Assembly (NCBI GenBank): GCA_937907165.1
Contig: CALCUH010000214.1
Span: 1 to 64,000, forward strand
Direction of reading: 5' to 3'
Origin: an uncultured Bacteroidales bacterium
GTDB lineage: Bacteria > Bacteroidota > Bacteroidia > Bacteroidales > Paludibacteraceae
DNA: 64,000 bases
Positions 1 to 8,340 of this stretch are shown piece after piece. Numbering within the stretch: position 1 is the first letter of the stretch; each line of letters begins with the position of its first letter. A model generated the notes under the pieces. The model made no database searches and was not told where the DNA came from. It was given only the letters and a program-made list of their open reading frames with translations. Made by a program: the position numbers and the translations under genes.

Positions 1-680
1 AGCAACTCTACGACTATTGGTTCGTGCAGTTTGACTTCCCTAATGAGGAAGGCAAACCGTATAAGAGCAGTGGCGGTAAGATGGTTTGGAACGAGACGCT
101 GAAACGGGAGATTCCGGAAGGATGGATTAATGCTCAGTTGATTGATATAGCTAATATTACAATGGGCCAATCACCAGATGGCAGTTCTTATAATGAAGAA
201 GGTAATGGCGTCATATTTTATCAAGGTAGTACAGATTTCGGCATGAGATTCCCTTCTGTAAGACAATATACTACAGCACCCACAAGATTTGCAAAAAAAG
301 GAGATATATTAATGAGTGTAAGGGCTCCAGTTGGAGCTGTAAATATTGCAAATAATGCTTGTTGTATTGGTCGTGGTTTAGCTGCTCTAAATTCCAAATT
401 AGGATCTCTTACCCATTTGTACTATATAATTAACGACCTAAAAGTAGCATTTGAACAAAGAAACGCTGCAGGAACAACATTCGGTTCAATAACTAAAGAA
501 GATTTATATACCTTACCAATAGTAAGACCAGCAGATTGCAAAGTAAAGAGATTTGAGCAAATTTGTCACCCGATATTTGAAAAACAGATGATTATTGGTG
601 AACAAAATAATGATTTAATCAAGCAACGTGATAAGTTATTACCTCTCCTAATGAATGGTCAAGTAACCATCAAACAATAA
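1..680 (+). CDS. hsdS: Type I restriction specificity subunit HsdS (5'-truncated by window edge)
   Basis: Target-recognition subunit of a type I restriction-modification enzyme; with HsdM and HsdR it selects the bipartite DNA site. The reading frame is open from base 3 and begins inside the central conserved region (LYDYWFVQFDFP), so an upstream target-recognition domain lies outside the window. The visible part is a second recognition domain (IPEGW, then MGQSPDGSSYNEEG, followed by GDILMSVRAPVG) and the closing conserved helix with the run KQRDKLLPLLMNGQV, typical of HsdS C-termini. A GTG at 24 is an internal codon, not a start. It converges on a second, half-length hsdS on the minus strand with only 16 bases between stops, the layout of invertible hsdS cassettes in Bacteroidales. 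Confidence 0.9.
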   Translation, partial: QLYDYWFVQFDFPNEEGKPYKSSGGKMVWNETLKREIPEGWINAQLIDIANITMGQSPDGSSYNEEGNGVIFYQGSTDFGMRFPSVRQYTTAPTRFAKKGDILMSVRAPVGAVNIANNACCIGRGLAALNSKLGSLTHLYYIINDLKVAFEQRNAAGTTFGSITKEDLYTLPIVRPADCKVKRFEQICHPIFEKQMIIGEQNNDLIKQRDKLLPLLMNGQVTIKQ

Positions 681-684
681 CAGA

Positions 685-709
685 AAAGGCAACCGATTAG
701 GCTGCCTTT
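685..709. terminator. Shared intrinsic terminator between convergent hsdS genes
   Basis: Inverted repeat with 7-bp perfect arms AAAGGCA and TGCCTTT and an 11-base loop, between the two convergent hsdS stops. It overlaps the last codons of the minus-strand half gene. Likely works in both directions. Confidence 0.6.
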
Positions 710-1257
710 CTTGTTATATTGAAGTCCGACAAATCGCAATTTATCTGCTTATTCAATTCTATTTTTCTATCTAGTAAAGACAGAATTTTGACAATCCTTT
801 CTTGTTCTTTTACATCTGGTAATTCTATTTCTAGATTTGCAATTCCAACTTGTGATAAATTATCTCGTGCAGAGCCTGTGCTTAAGCCTGCAAGATAATT
901 GTACATGGTATCCAATTTATATTTTAAGTATAATGGTGTCACCTTTTCTGCTTTTGGCATTAAAGCACAAATAGCTTGGTTTGTACAAGCTTCAATTTCA
1001 AGTAATGAAGCTTTGCCAGCAGTTGCCCCATACATTGCAACAAGTACCGTTTCTTTGGGGAACATCTTTGTGCTTGAACTGTCATATCCTGCCTTTGTAA
1101 TAAATTTCTCCGCTTTTTTGATGAATGGTTGAGATAATTCTCCACTGTTTATCCATGGGATTTCTCCTCCCTCGTAATACTCACGTATAGTAGATTTTGG
1201 AGTTCCTCCAGAACCTGTATTTGCAATCTCGTTTATTTTATATTTCTTTAATTCCAT
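697..1257 (-). CDS. hsdS: Half-length HsdS specificity subunit
   Basis: One target-recognition domain plus one conserved helical region, about 187 aa against roughly 400 for a full HsdS. The N-terminal motif TGSGGTPKST and the central GATAGKASLLEIEACTNQA are classic for HsdS; the C-terminal stretch EQERIVKILSLLDRKIELN is the helical spacer. The protein stops where a full HsdS would continue into the LYDYWFVQFDFP region, which is present in the convergent plus-strand copy. I chose the ATG at 1257 (MELKKYKINE), 5 bases after the preceding stop at 1262, over an upstream in-frame ATG at 1284 that would overlap that gene. Last gene of the hsdR-hsdM-ORF6N-hsdS operon; as it stands the expressed S unit is half-size, which could dimerise or be completed by inversion. 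Confidence 0.85.
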   Translation of the reverse strand: MELKKYKINEIANTGSGGTPKSTIREYYEGGEIPWINSGELSQPFIKKAEKFITKAGYDSSSTKMFPKETVLVAMYGATAGKASLLEIEACTNQAICALMPKAEKVTPLYLKYKLDTMYNYLAGLSTGSARDNLSQVGIANLEIELPDVKEQERIVKILSLLDRKIELNKQINCDLSDFNITRKAA

Positions 1258-1261
1258 AAAA

Positions 1262-2188
1262 CTATAAATTTCGCAATATCTCACTTATCAAAACCCCTGC
1301 ATCATCCATTTTGTTGAATGCAAAGCATTTTTTACCTAAGTCTTTTAAAGACGCTCCTATATGGTAGAGATCCACACCATCAACTATCAAGTAGCGGTCG
1401 TGCATTGTGTTAGTCGTATAGAGATCTAATTGTGGATACTGACTGTTGAAGGTTGTTACATCCAACGGTGTAAGCGAAGTTCGTGGATGCGTATATATCT
1501 TTACGTTTACACCCGTCTGCTTCTTAGTCAATCGTTCCAAGATGGTTAAGTCAACATAGTTATCTATCAAAATGATTTCCTTTGTCGCCTTCTGAAGCAG
1601 ATTCTCAAACAGCACATAGGCGTCAAATAGTTCTCCTTGGAAGAATACACCCTGCTTTGGCTCCACACCTTGCAATTCCATCTTCTTGAACAGTTCGTCA
1701 ATACGTTTGTCGCTTTCTTTTTGGTGCAAGTCACTTTCTATCAAGTGCCGCTCCACCGACTCTAAACGATGAAATACCACAGCGTTATTCGTCAGAAACT
1801 GACGCATCGCCACAAAAGCATCCATTATCTTGATGCTCATCTGCACAGCCGTGTCGCTGCGCAGTACCGTTGAAAGCATAGCAATGCCTTGCTCGGTAAA
1901 TACATAAGGATTGATTGTAGAATGTTTCAGAGACTGCAACCGGTCACAATTTGTGACCAGTTCGTCTTTCTCTTCATCTGTGAGTTGAAATCGAAATCGT
2001 TCTGGAAATCGTTCAATGTTTCGTTTAACCTGCTCGCCTAATCGCTTGGATTCCACTCCATAAAGGGTCGCCAAATCTCTGTCCACCATTACTTGCACGC
2101 CTCTATATGTGAAGATGCAAGATTCTATCGGCATGGTCAACCGGTCGCAAATTGCGACCGGTTCTATTTCTTTCTTTTCTTTCGGCAT
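1262..2188 (-). CDS. ORF6N-domain DNA-binding protein in the hsd operon
   Basis: 308-aa protein with an N-terminal ORF6N domain (KilA-N related, found in phage and accessory regions): FTYRGVQVMVDRDLATLYGV, then KRLGEQVKRNIERFPERFRF and PYVFTEQGIAMLSTVLRSDTA are the diagnostic segments. After a coiled linker (about residues 140-190) the C-terminal 120 residues contain IILIDNYVDLTILERL and HDRYLIVDG...HIGASLKDLG, resembling a degenerate phospholipase-D/HKD fold in which the Lys of HxK is Arg. It sits between hsdM and the half hsdS with short gaps on both sides, so it is probably co-transcribed. Such genes are frequent passengers of Bacteroidota type I systems; their role is not established. The gene contains two 25-bp palindromes in its coding sequence (listed separately), suggesting it may bind its own DNA. 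Confidence 0.8.
   Translation of the reverse strand: MPKEKKEIEPVAICDRLTMPIESCIFTYRGVQVMVDRDLATLYGVESKRLGEQVKRNIERFPERFRFQLTDEEKDELVTNCDRLQSLKHSTINPYVFTEQGIAMLSTVLRSDTAVQMSIKIMDAFVAMRQFLTNNAVVFHRLESVERHLIESDLHQKESDKRIDELFKKMELQGVEPKQGVFFQGELFDAYVLFENLLQKATKEIILIDNYVDLTILERLTKKQTGVNVKIYTHPRTSLTPLDVTTFNSQYPQLDLYTTNTMHDRYLIVDGVDLYHIGASLKDLGKKCFAFNKMDDAGVLISEILRNL
1938..1962. repeat. 25-bp palindrome, copy 2, inside ORF6N gene
   Basis: Arms AACCGGTCACAA and TTGTGACCAGTT around one central base; 11 of 12 positions pair. Nearly the same sequence as the palindrome at 2139-2163, 201 bp away in the same gene. On the gene strand it encodes part of VTNCDRL. Confidence 0.75.
2139..2163. repeat. 25-bp perfect palindrome, copy 1, inside ORF6N gene
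   Basis: Arms AACCGGTCGCAA and TTGCGACCGGTT around one central base; all 12 positions pair. It encodes PVAICDRLT on the gene strand. The shared core of both copies is GGTCRCAA-N-TTGYGACC, with coordinated changes in both arms. Confidence 0.8.
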
Positions 2189-2203
2189 CTTTTCTTGGAC
2201 AAC

Positions 2204-3871
2204 TTACTTTTCAAACTCCAGCATATCCAGCTGCTTCATTATCTCCTTTTCAAGTTCCGCACTCTCAGCGAACTGCTTGCCCAGCTTCTCCTTGAAGTCT
2301 GCCATGTTCTTCTTGAACTGCTCTTCAGTAATATCCACATATTCAATCTTGATGTCGAAATACTGTCCGGCGCTAAGGCTGCAACCCTTGTCTTTGATTT
2401 CCTTGTAGCTGACGCATACCGAGAAATCATCCACCTTTTCCTTGGCTCTGAAGGTATTAACAATTTTGTCAATTTCTTCGGCAGTGAGTTTTACCTTCTT
2501 CAAGCCGTTGGCGTCCTTGTATTCTTCGCCGAGTTTCGATGCGTCCATAAGGATTACCGTATCATCGTCGGTCTTGCCCTTGGTCTTGTCAAAGAACAGT
2601 ACCGACACGTTCGTGCCTGTATTGGCAAACACGTTGCTTGGCATGCTTACCACACCCCACACAATATGGTCTTCCACCAGTTTCTGGAGGATCTTGTTTT
2701 CAATGCCGCTCTTGGCTGTGATAAAACCAGTTGGCACCACTATGGCACCCTTTCCGCCTTCTTTTATAGAGTTAACCACATGCTGCACGAAACAGGTATA
2801 GATAGCCATGCTTTCCTTTTTCTTGGCAGGAACTGTTGGCACACCAGCCCAAAATCTCGATGCGCCCCATCGGCTTTCAATCTGATCTCTCGTATCTGAG
2901 AAGTCCATCTTGAATGGTGGATTACTTACCACATAATTAAACTGCTTAAGCACTTCTTCGCCATTCTTCTTCTCCTTATGATAAGGTGCTAACAAGGTGT
3001 CTCCCTGGATGGCATGGTCAAGCGAAGTCACCAAACCATTCAAAAGAAGGTTCAGTTTAAGCATCTTATTGCTTCGCTGTGATATGTCCTGTGCAAAGAT
3101 AGTACACTTGTCCTCTCCAATTTGGTGGGCAAGAGCCATCAACAAGGTTCCTGTTCCCGCACTTGGGTCATAACACTCCTGATTACGCAAATCTGAATCA
3201 TCACCTACAAGCAGTCTTGCCATAATCTTAGCAATGGCTTTCGGTGTATAGTATTCGGCATATTTACCACCACCTGCTGTGTTGTAGTCCTTAATAAGGT
3301 ATTCGAAAATATCAGAGAAGAAGTCATATTTCTCTTCCAAGGCTTCCTCAAAGGTAAACTTGGCCAACTTATCAACCAACGCTCTTGCGAAATTGTCACG
3401 TTCTGCTTCATCGGTCACAAACAGTGTTAGTTTCTCGAAAATCGGGATCTTCGTATTCTGAGTCGTCTTTGTATAATAGATGGCAATATTGTCGTTGGCA
3501 ATATCTAACATTGTTTGGTCGAATATGGCTGCGAAATCACCCTTCGACTGTTGGTTCCAAAGATTGGAAATCAGCTGGTATGGCTTGAATCTTGGCACCT
3601 CTGGTGGCAAGAAGGCAAACGCCATTTCCCTATCGTTGTCGGGAAGCTTGGCATAAACCTCTTCCCATTTGTTACCGGCATCCTTTATAGCCTGAATGCA
3701 AGGTAATTCCACTTTCTTAAGCTCACAGCCGAATTTGTCGGCCATATACTTGTAGAGGAACACCTGCGTGATAATCTTATACTCGTTTCCGTCATTTCCC
3801 ATACCCGCTTTCTGGCAAGTCGCCTTCAAGCTGTCAATCAAGTCGATTGTTTTTTGTTTTATATCGCTCAT
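2204..3871 (-). CDS. hsdM: Type I restriction-modification DNA methyltransferase HsdM
   Basis: N6-adenine methyltransferase subunit; methylates the site chosen by HsdS and is also required for cleavage. The 555-aa length fits the family. An N-terminal helical domain (about residues 1-130) precedes the catalytic domain with the SAM-binding motif DPSAGTGT (235-242) and the catalytic NPPF (317-320), plus the conserved YYTPKAIAKIMARLL before motif I. The start ATG at 3871 is 20 bases downstream of the hsdR stop, and the gene ends 16 bases before the ORF6N gene, so all four minus-strand genes look like one operon. All key residues are intact, so the methyltransferase should be active if a suitable HsdS is made. 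Confidence 0.95.
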   Translation of the reverse strand: MSDIKQKTIDLIDSLKATCQKAGMGNDGNEYKIITQVFLYKYMADKFGCELKKVELPCIQAIKDAGNKWEEVYAKLPDNDREMAFAFLPPEVPRFKPYQLISNLWNQQSKGDFAAIFDQTMLDIANDNIAIYYTKTTQNTKIPIFEKLTLFVTDEAERDNFARALVDKLAKFTFEEALEEKYDFFSDIFEYLIKDYNTAGGGKYAEYYTPKAIAKIMARLLVGDDSDLRNQECYDPSAGTGTLLMALAHQIGEDKCTIFAQDISQRSNKMLKLNLLLNGLVTSLDHAIQGDTLLAPYHKEKKNGEEVLKQFNYVVSNPPFKMDFSDTRDQIESRWGASRFWAGVPTVPAKKKESMAIYTCFVQHVVNSIKEGGKGAIVVPTGFITAKSGIENKILQKLVEDHIVWGVVSMPSNVFANTGTNVSVLFFDKTKGKTDDDTVILMDASKLGEEYKDANGLKKVKLTAEEIDKIVNTFRAKEKVDDFSVCVSYKEIKDKGCSLSAGQYFDIKIEYVDITEEQFKKNMADFKEKLGKQFAESAELEKEIMKQLDMLEFEK

Positions 3872-3890
3872 AATTAATGATTTATTCTAT

Positions 3891-6800
3891 TTATGCGCCA
3901 TAATAACTGTTGTATTGGTCTATGTATTGCTTGGCAACCCTGATTTTTATGAAATCATAGTCCACCATATTGGGTTTTATATCTTTTATCTCCCTTAGGC
4001 TCATCGCTATCTGTTGCAACACAGTCTGTCCGAAGAACGCATCCTGCCTTAGTATATCGTTTCTGTCAAACACCTTTTCATCCACGGCATTCTTGATGTA
4101 GCACAAAGCCTGCACTATATCATCGTCAAACTTTGAAATAATCGGTGTTTCCTTCCTTTCACTGCGTTTGGCGTTCTCTTCCCTGATTCGCTTGTGCACA
4201 TAGGCAAACTTGCTATCACCATTATAGCGCTTTAGTAGTGCGTCATTGGTCTTCTTCAGTTTGTTCAACCTATCCAAGATTTCACCCATTGCTACATTTT
4301 CAGCATTATAGTGTGCCAAATCCGACGGTTGGAATCCGTGTTCCTTGAAAATTTCATGGAATGCCTCTGCAATCGAGATATATTCAGGATCATCCTTGTC
4401 AAAGGCATCCGTCATCTCCTGTATAACACGCTGGTATTTCTCCCGCAACTCTGCCCCACCGTCAATAATGCGGAGTTCTTCCTCGCCTATATTGTTGAAG
4501 TTAAACTCAATATCCATCATTGCTCGGTTAATGGCAAACTTGGTTTCATCGCTTGCTTGGAACGCTTCTTTCTGGTTGATAAGGTTGATTCGTCTTTGCA
4601 CCTCGGTCAGCATTTCCGGAACCTTTGCTATCGCAATCTTATCAATTTCGGTTTTCAACTCGTCATCACCGAAGTTCTTTACGATATTCACGGTATCTCT
4701 TGCCAGTTCCAGTGCATGCTTCAAATCAATCAGCACCTTTTTGTCTTCCTGCGATGAAATCTCGCTAGTAAACTCTTCGATATTGTTTGTCGGGTACTCA
4801 AATAATATCTGTCTTACCTCCTTCATCTGCTTGATAAGAGTTTCCTTGTCCTCCATCACTTGCTGGTACAAGGCAGGTAGGTTCAAGTCATCACCTTCAC
4901 CGTTATCTGCCTTTGGAAGCTGGTCAATATTGTATCTATTCAGCTCTCGCAAATAGGCGGCGTTGGTTGCATCAAAATTCTGCTTGATGTCGGCAAAGTC
5001 TATCAAATAACCATACTTCATATCCTTGTATGGTCTGTTCACTCTCGTGATAGCCTGTAGCAGGTTATGGTCTTTAACCTTTCTCCCGAAATACAGGCGT
5101 TTCAATCTTGGTGCGTCAAAACCAGTCAAAAGCATGTTGAACACAATCAGCAAATCAACTGTCATGTTCTTCTTAAAGTCATTGATAATGCCCTTTCTCG
5201 TTTCCTTGTCCTCGCTATCGTGGAGAATAAGCCCCGCCACCATCTTCTTCTTCAAAAGTTTCTCTTCAATGAGTTCATCTTGGATCTCATCCATCAGCTC
5301 CATCATCTTCTTTGCCTGACCAGAAGTTTCACAGATAATCATGCCACCTAAGGTCTCGTCTCCATAGATGCCACGGAACTGACGTAAATCTGTAAGTATA
5401 TAACGCATCAACGCCTTTACATAAGTCGGATGCTCAATAATATCATTCTTCGAAATTTCACCACGCGTTACAAGCGTTTCCAGGTGTTCCACCTGCTTGC
5501 TGATATTGTCTCGGTACGAGGTTTCAATGTCTTCCCTTAAAATCTTCAAGGTGTAACCGTCTTGTACCGAACGGTCATAGTAATACGTGTGAAGATAGTC
5601 ACCAAACACGGCACAGCTCGATCTTTCCTCGCCAATCAACGGTGTCCCTGTCAATGCAATCTTGATAGCATTAGGGTCTGCACCAAACAAATTGGCAAGG
5701 AAGCATCCACTAGGCTTGTAACCTCGATGCGCTTCGTCCATAACAAACACTCGCTGAAGGTTAGTGGCATAATTCGGTAGGTTAACAGCTTCCTTATCTT
5801 CTGCAAACTTCTGAATATTCACTACCGTGATTTCGGCCTTTCCAGATGTACCTTCTTGCGACTGGTTCTGTCGGAATTGTTCAATCAGTTCCTGCTTGCT
5901 GTTCGCCGTTGTCACATTAAGACCTCTTGCTGCAAACTCTTGTGATGCTTGCTCCAGCAAGTCCAATCGGTCAACGATAAAGTAAAACTTGGCAACCTTA
6001 TTCTGTTTTGCAAAAAGGTCTGTCAGCACACGGTGCATGTAGAATGTCAAGGCAGTCTTACCACTACCTTGCGTATGCCATATAATACCACTCTTTACAC
6101 CATTCTTAAGTTTTCCCCTTATGATCTGCGATGCAAAAAACTGCTGGTAGCGCATGATGTGCTTTTCATCTCTGCTCTCAATCGTACCGTCTTCTCGCTG
6201 CTTTTCGAAATGAAGATAAGCAAGACCATACTTAATCATGAATAGCAATCGTTCTGGACTACACATAGAAGTCAACACCCTATTGGTTGGTGTGTATTCC
6301 TTCTTATTCGTGATGTATTCCTCGTTATCCTTAAGCATTGGCACGTTGAAATCCGTGAGGATTTGTTTTTCCACTGCTGAATCCACCGCTTTATAAGGAT
6401 AGTTTTGGTTATATGGAGCAACAGGCAGACGTGTCGGATTCTCTTCTCTAAAGCAGTTGAAAGGTGCGTATTTTTTACCTGCAGTACAATAGAAAACACC
6501 TTCAATCGGAACAATACCGCCCTTGCTGTCATACTCCATATTGTTGGAGAATATCATCAACTGGGTAATATTGATAAATCTTCTGAATTTCTTGTTAGGG
6601 AAACGCTTTTCGTTCATTCGCTTGCTCTCATCAAGCATGCCACCTGGGTTATTCGGCTTCTTTACTTCAATAAAGCAAAGCGGCAAACCATTTACGAAAA
6701 GCGTAATATCGGGTCTGAACTCGTCTTCCCCGTTCTTGCAAGTAAACTCCGAAGTAAAATGATAAATGTTGTTTGCAGGGTTTTCAAAATCTACAAGCCG

Positions 6801-7082
6801 TTCAGGAGATACAGCCAATAAACGATTATAGAACTGTCTGCCGAGGTCATCGTCATCCAGTTCTTTCCTAATATCAGCCAGCACATCCTGCCATTTCTTA
6901 TTTGTCCCAGGATTCAGTTTTTCAAACTGAATCCTGAAAACATCCAGCAGGATATTGGTATCTTGGTCATAAATGGTCTTATCACCGATATGAATTTTAC
7001 CAAAGTATGTGTATCCAAGTCTTGTCAGATGCACCATTGCTGGCATCTGCACTCTTGTAGCTTCATTCAAACTATTGCTCAT
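3891..7082 (-). CDS. hsdR: Type I restriction endonuclease subunit HsdR
   Basis: Motor and nuclease subunit that translocates DNA and cuts away from the recognition site. With the ATG at 7082 the protein is 1,063 aa. An N-terminal PD-(D/E)xK nuclease is visible as D125 (FRPD) with E139 and K141 (FIEVK); a superfamily 2 helicase core follows with Walker A TQGSGKT at about 337-343, MDEAHRG, the motif TGTPLIGEE, and later LLTGFDAPRL and QAITRVNRPYKD of the second RecA lobe; the C-terminus is helical. A TTG at 7103 would add seven residues and is less likely. First gene of the hsd operon; an uncharacterised 0.75-kb spacer lies upstream. No disrupting changes seen. Confidence 0.93.
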   Translation of the reverse strand: MSNSLNEATRVQMPAMVHLTRLGYTYFGKIHIGDKTIYDQDTNILLDVFRIQFEKLNPGTNKKWQDVLADIRKELDDDDLGRQFYNRLLAVSPERLVDFENPANNIYHFTSEFTCKNGEDEFRPDITLFVNGLPLCFIEVKKPNNPGGMLDESKRMNEKRFPNKKFRRFINITQLMIFSNNMEYDSKGGIVPIEGVFYCTAGKKYAPFNCFREENPTRLPVAPYNQNYPYKAVDSAVEKQILTDFNVPMLKDNEEYITNKKEYTPTNRVLTSMCSPERLLFMIKYGLAYLHFEKQREDGTIESRDEKHIMRYQQFFASQIIRGKLKNGVKSGIIWHTQGSGKTALTFYMHRVLTDLFAKQNKVAKFYFIVDRLDLLEQASQEFAARGLNVTTANSKQELIEQFRQNQSQEGTSGKAEITVVNIQKFAEDKEAVNLPNYATNLQRVFVMDEAHRGYKPSGCFLANLFGADPNAIKIALTGTPLIGEERSSCAVFGDYLHTYYYDRSVQDGYTLKILREDIETSYRDNISKQVEHLETLVTRGEISKNDIIEHPTYVKALMRYILTDLRQFRGIYGDETLGGMIICETSGQAKKMMELMDEIQDELIEEKLLKKKMVAGLILHDSEDKETRKGIINDFKKNMTVDLLIVFNMLLTGFDAPRLKRLYFGRKVKDHNLLQAITRVNRPYKDMKYGYLIDFADIKQNFDATNAAYLRELNRYNIDQLPKADNGEGDDLNLPALYQQVMEDKETLIKQMKEVRQILFEYPTNNIEEFTSEISSQEDKKVLIDLKHALELARDTVNIVKNFGDDELKTEIDKIAIAKVPEMLTEVQRRINLINQKEAFQASDETKFAINRAMMDIEFNFNNIGEEELRIIDGGAELREKYQRVIQEMTDAFDKDDPEYISIAEAFHEIFKEHGFQPSDLAHYNAENVAMGEILDRLNKLKKTNDALLKRYNGDSKFAYVHKRIREENAKRSERKETPIISKFDDDIVQALCYIKNAVDEKVFDRNDILRQDAFFGQTVLQQIAMSLREIKDIKPNMVDYDFIKIRVAKQYIDQYNSYYGA

Positions 7083-7103
7083 CGCTATCAGTTTTAAATT
7101 CAA

Positions 7104-7849
7104 AAGTTACGTTTTTACCGCATTATATACAAAATTAAGAAAAAATGCTCAATCTCCCTTAAAAATGTAACAAATACCTGTGCCTTTCCCTCCGAGCTCA
7201 GTTCTTCCCGGAAACTCATCCCATAACCAAACTTTTTTAAGTATATTGCTATAACGTGGGAAAGACGTTTAATCAACGTTGCATTAATTTTTCAAACAAA
7301 GCACCTTTTTCCTTTCGATGTCATTTACTTCTCTACACTTTTTAAGGATATCGTATATTGTAACCATTGAGTTATATTTTAATTCTTTTCTTGAATAATT
7401 ATTTCTCCAAAATATGGATTTTTTGTCAATCATTTCGAATTCCAATATACAAAATATTTCTTATCTGACTTTCAATCATATTATTGTCTTAAACAACACC
7501 ATTTTTACGTTTCCTTCCGTAACATTATTATGACCCTTATCTTCAGAAAAATAAGATCGCCACCGACTCTGGGACTTCCCATTCCTGTCCACTCACCCCC
7601 TCCCTAACTTCTGCCCGTCGATGCGGATTGCCAAAGTTGTGTGTGGCTTCGCCCCCTCGCCCTTTACGCTTTCGCCACGTTCAAGCCGTTCCAGACGCTG
7701 CCATGTTTGTATAACCCTATAATCGTCCGAATGATTACCAATATATCATTTGTATGAAAAATACGGATAAAGAAACATTGTTTATATCTTCATATGAATT
7801 TCTATAAAGCGTAGAGCGATTGATAGTACATTTGTAAAAAATAATAACG
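7104..7849. other. Non-coding spacer between restriction locus and accessory genes
   Basis: No convincing gene. The flanks are AT-rich, but about 7590-7715 is a distinctly GC-richer patch (CCCCCTCGCCC and similar) with stop codons in all frames I followed; it may be the remnant of a foreign insert. This is a natural candidate for a junction between an imported restriction cassette and the rest of the element, but I found no flanking repeats to prove it. Confidence 0.4.
7827..7834 (+). promoter_or_regulatory. Bacteroidota -7 box before the 117-aa gene
   Basis: TACATTTG fits TAnnTTTG and lies 15 bases before the ATG at 7850. No clear TTTG at the expected -33 position. Confidence 0.45.
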
Positions 7850-8203
7850 ATGAAAGAAGACCCAAAACAGTATTGCTTGAATTGTTTCTATTGCGACAAT
7901 ATCATATCACAGCCTGAAGTGCGTGGATTAATGTATTTAGGATTCCCACGTTGTTTCATGTTTGTACATAATAAAAAGATGAAGTACCAAACCTATGAGG
8001 ATTTCATTAATAGTGCAATTAAGATAAATTGGTTGGATCCGTCAGAACCAAGAACAAAAAAAGAGGAGGAAGAGGTGCTGACGAAATTGTGGAAATTCTC
8101 AGTGATACAAGAAGAAGAAAAAGAACGGCTTGATGAAGAACGAAAGAAGGGAATTGATGAAATTGACCTTAGCGAGTTCGATTTTTCGAGACAATTTGAA
8201 TAA
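7850..8203 (+). CDS. Hypothetical protein with N-terminal cysteine cluster
   Basis: 117-aa protein of unknown function. The N-terminus carries four cysteines close together (C9, C12, C15 in YCLNCFYC, and another in PRCFMF), which could bind metal. The C-terminal half is highly charged and probably helical (EEEKERLDEERKKGIDE). It has its own -7 box and stands alone between the restriction locus and the nuclease gene. No signal peptide or membrane segment. The AT-rich codon use matches the neighbouring genes. Confidence 0.6.
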   Translation: MKEDPKQYCLNCFYCDNIISQPEVRGLMYLGFPRCFMFVHNKKMKYQTYEDFINSAIKINWLDPSEPRTKKEEEEVLTKLWKFSVIQEEEKERLDEERKKGIDEIDLSEFDFSRQFE

Positions 8204-8237
8204 ATGAAAATGTCCATCCCGATATAGAGATTTTCTC

Positions 8238-8245
8238 TAATTTTG
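8238..8245 (+). promoter_or_regulatory. -7 box upstream of the nuclease gene
   Basis: TAATTTTG fits TAnnTTTG; it predicts a leader of about 90 bases for the nuclease gene at 8341. Confidence 0.4.
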
Positions 8246-8340
8246 CAGAAAATATTACTCATAACAAAATTACTCATATGAAAAGGGAATTGATGGCACT
8301 ACTTCAGAACTTGTAAGCCTCTACCCTATTTAGCGAAAAA

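Noticed and set aside
2093..2899. Plus-strand reading frame of 268 codons opposite hsdM
   Set aside because: It is a mirror of the hsdM and ORF6N coding sequence; leucine/phenylalanine-rich without family marks.
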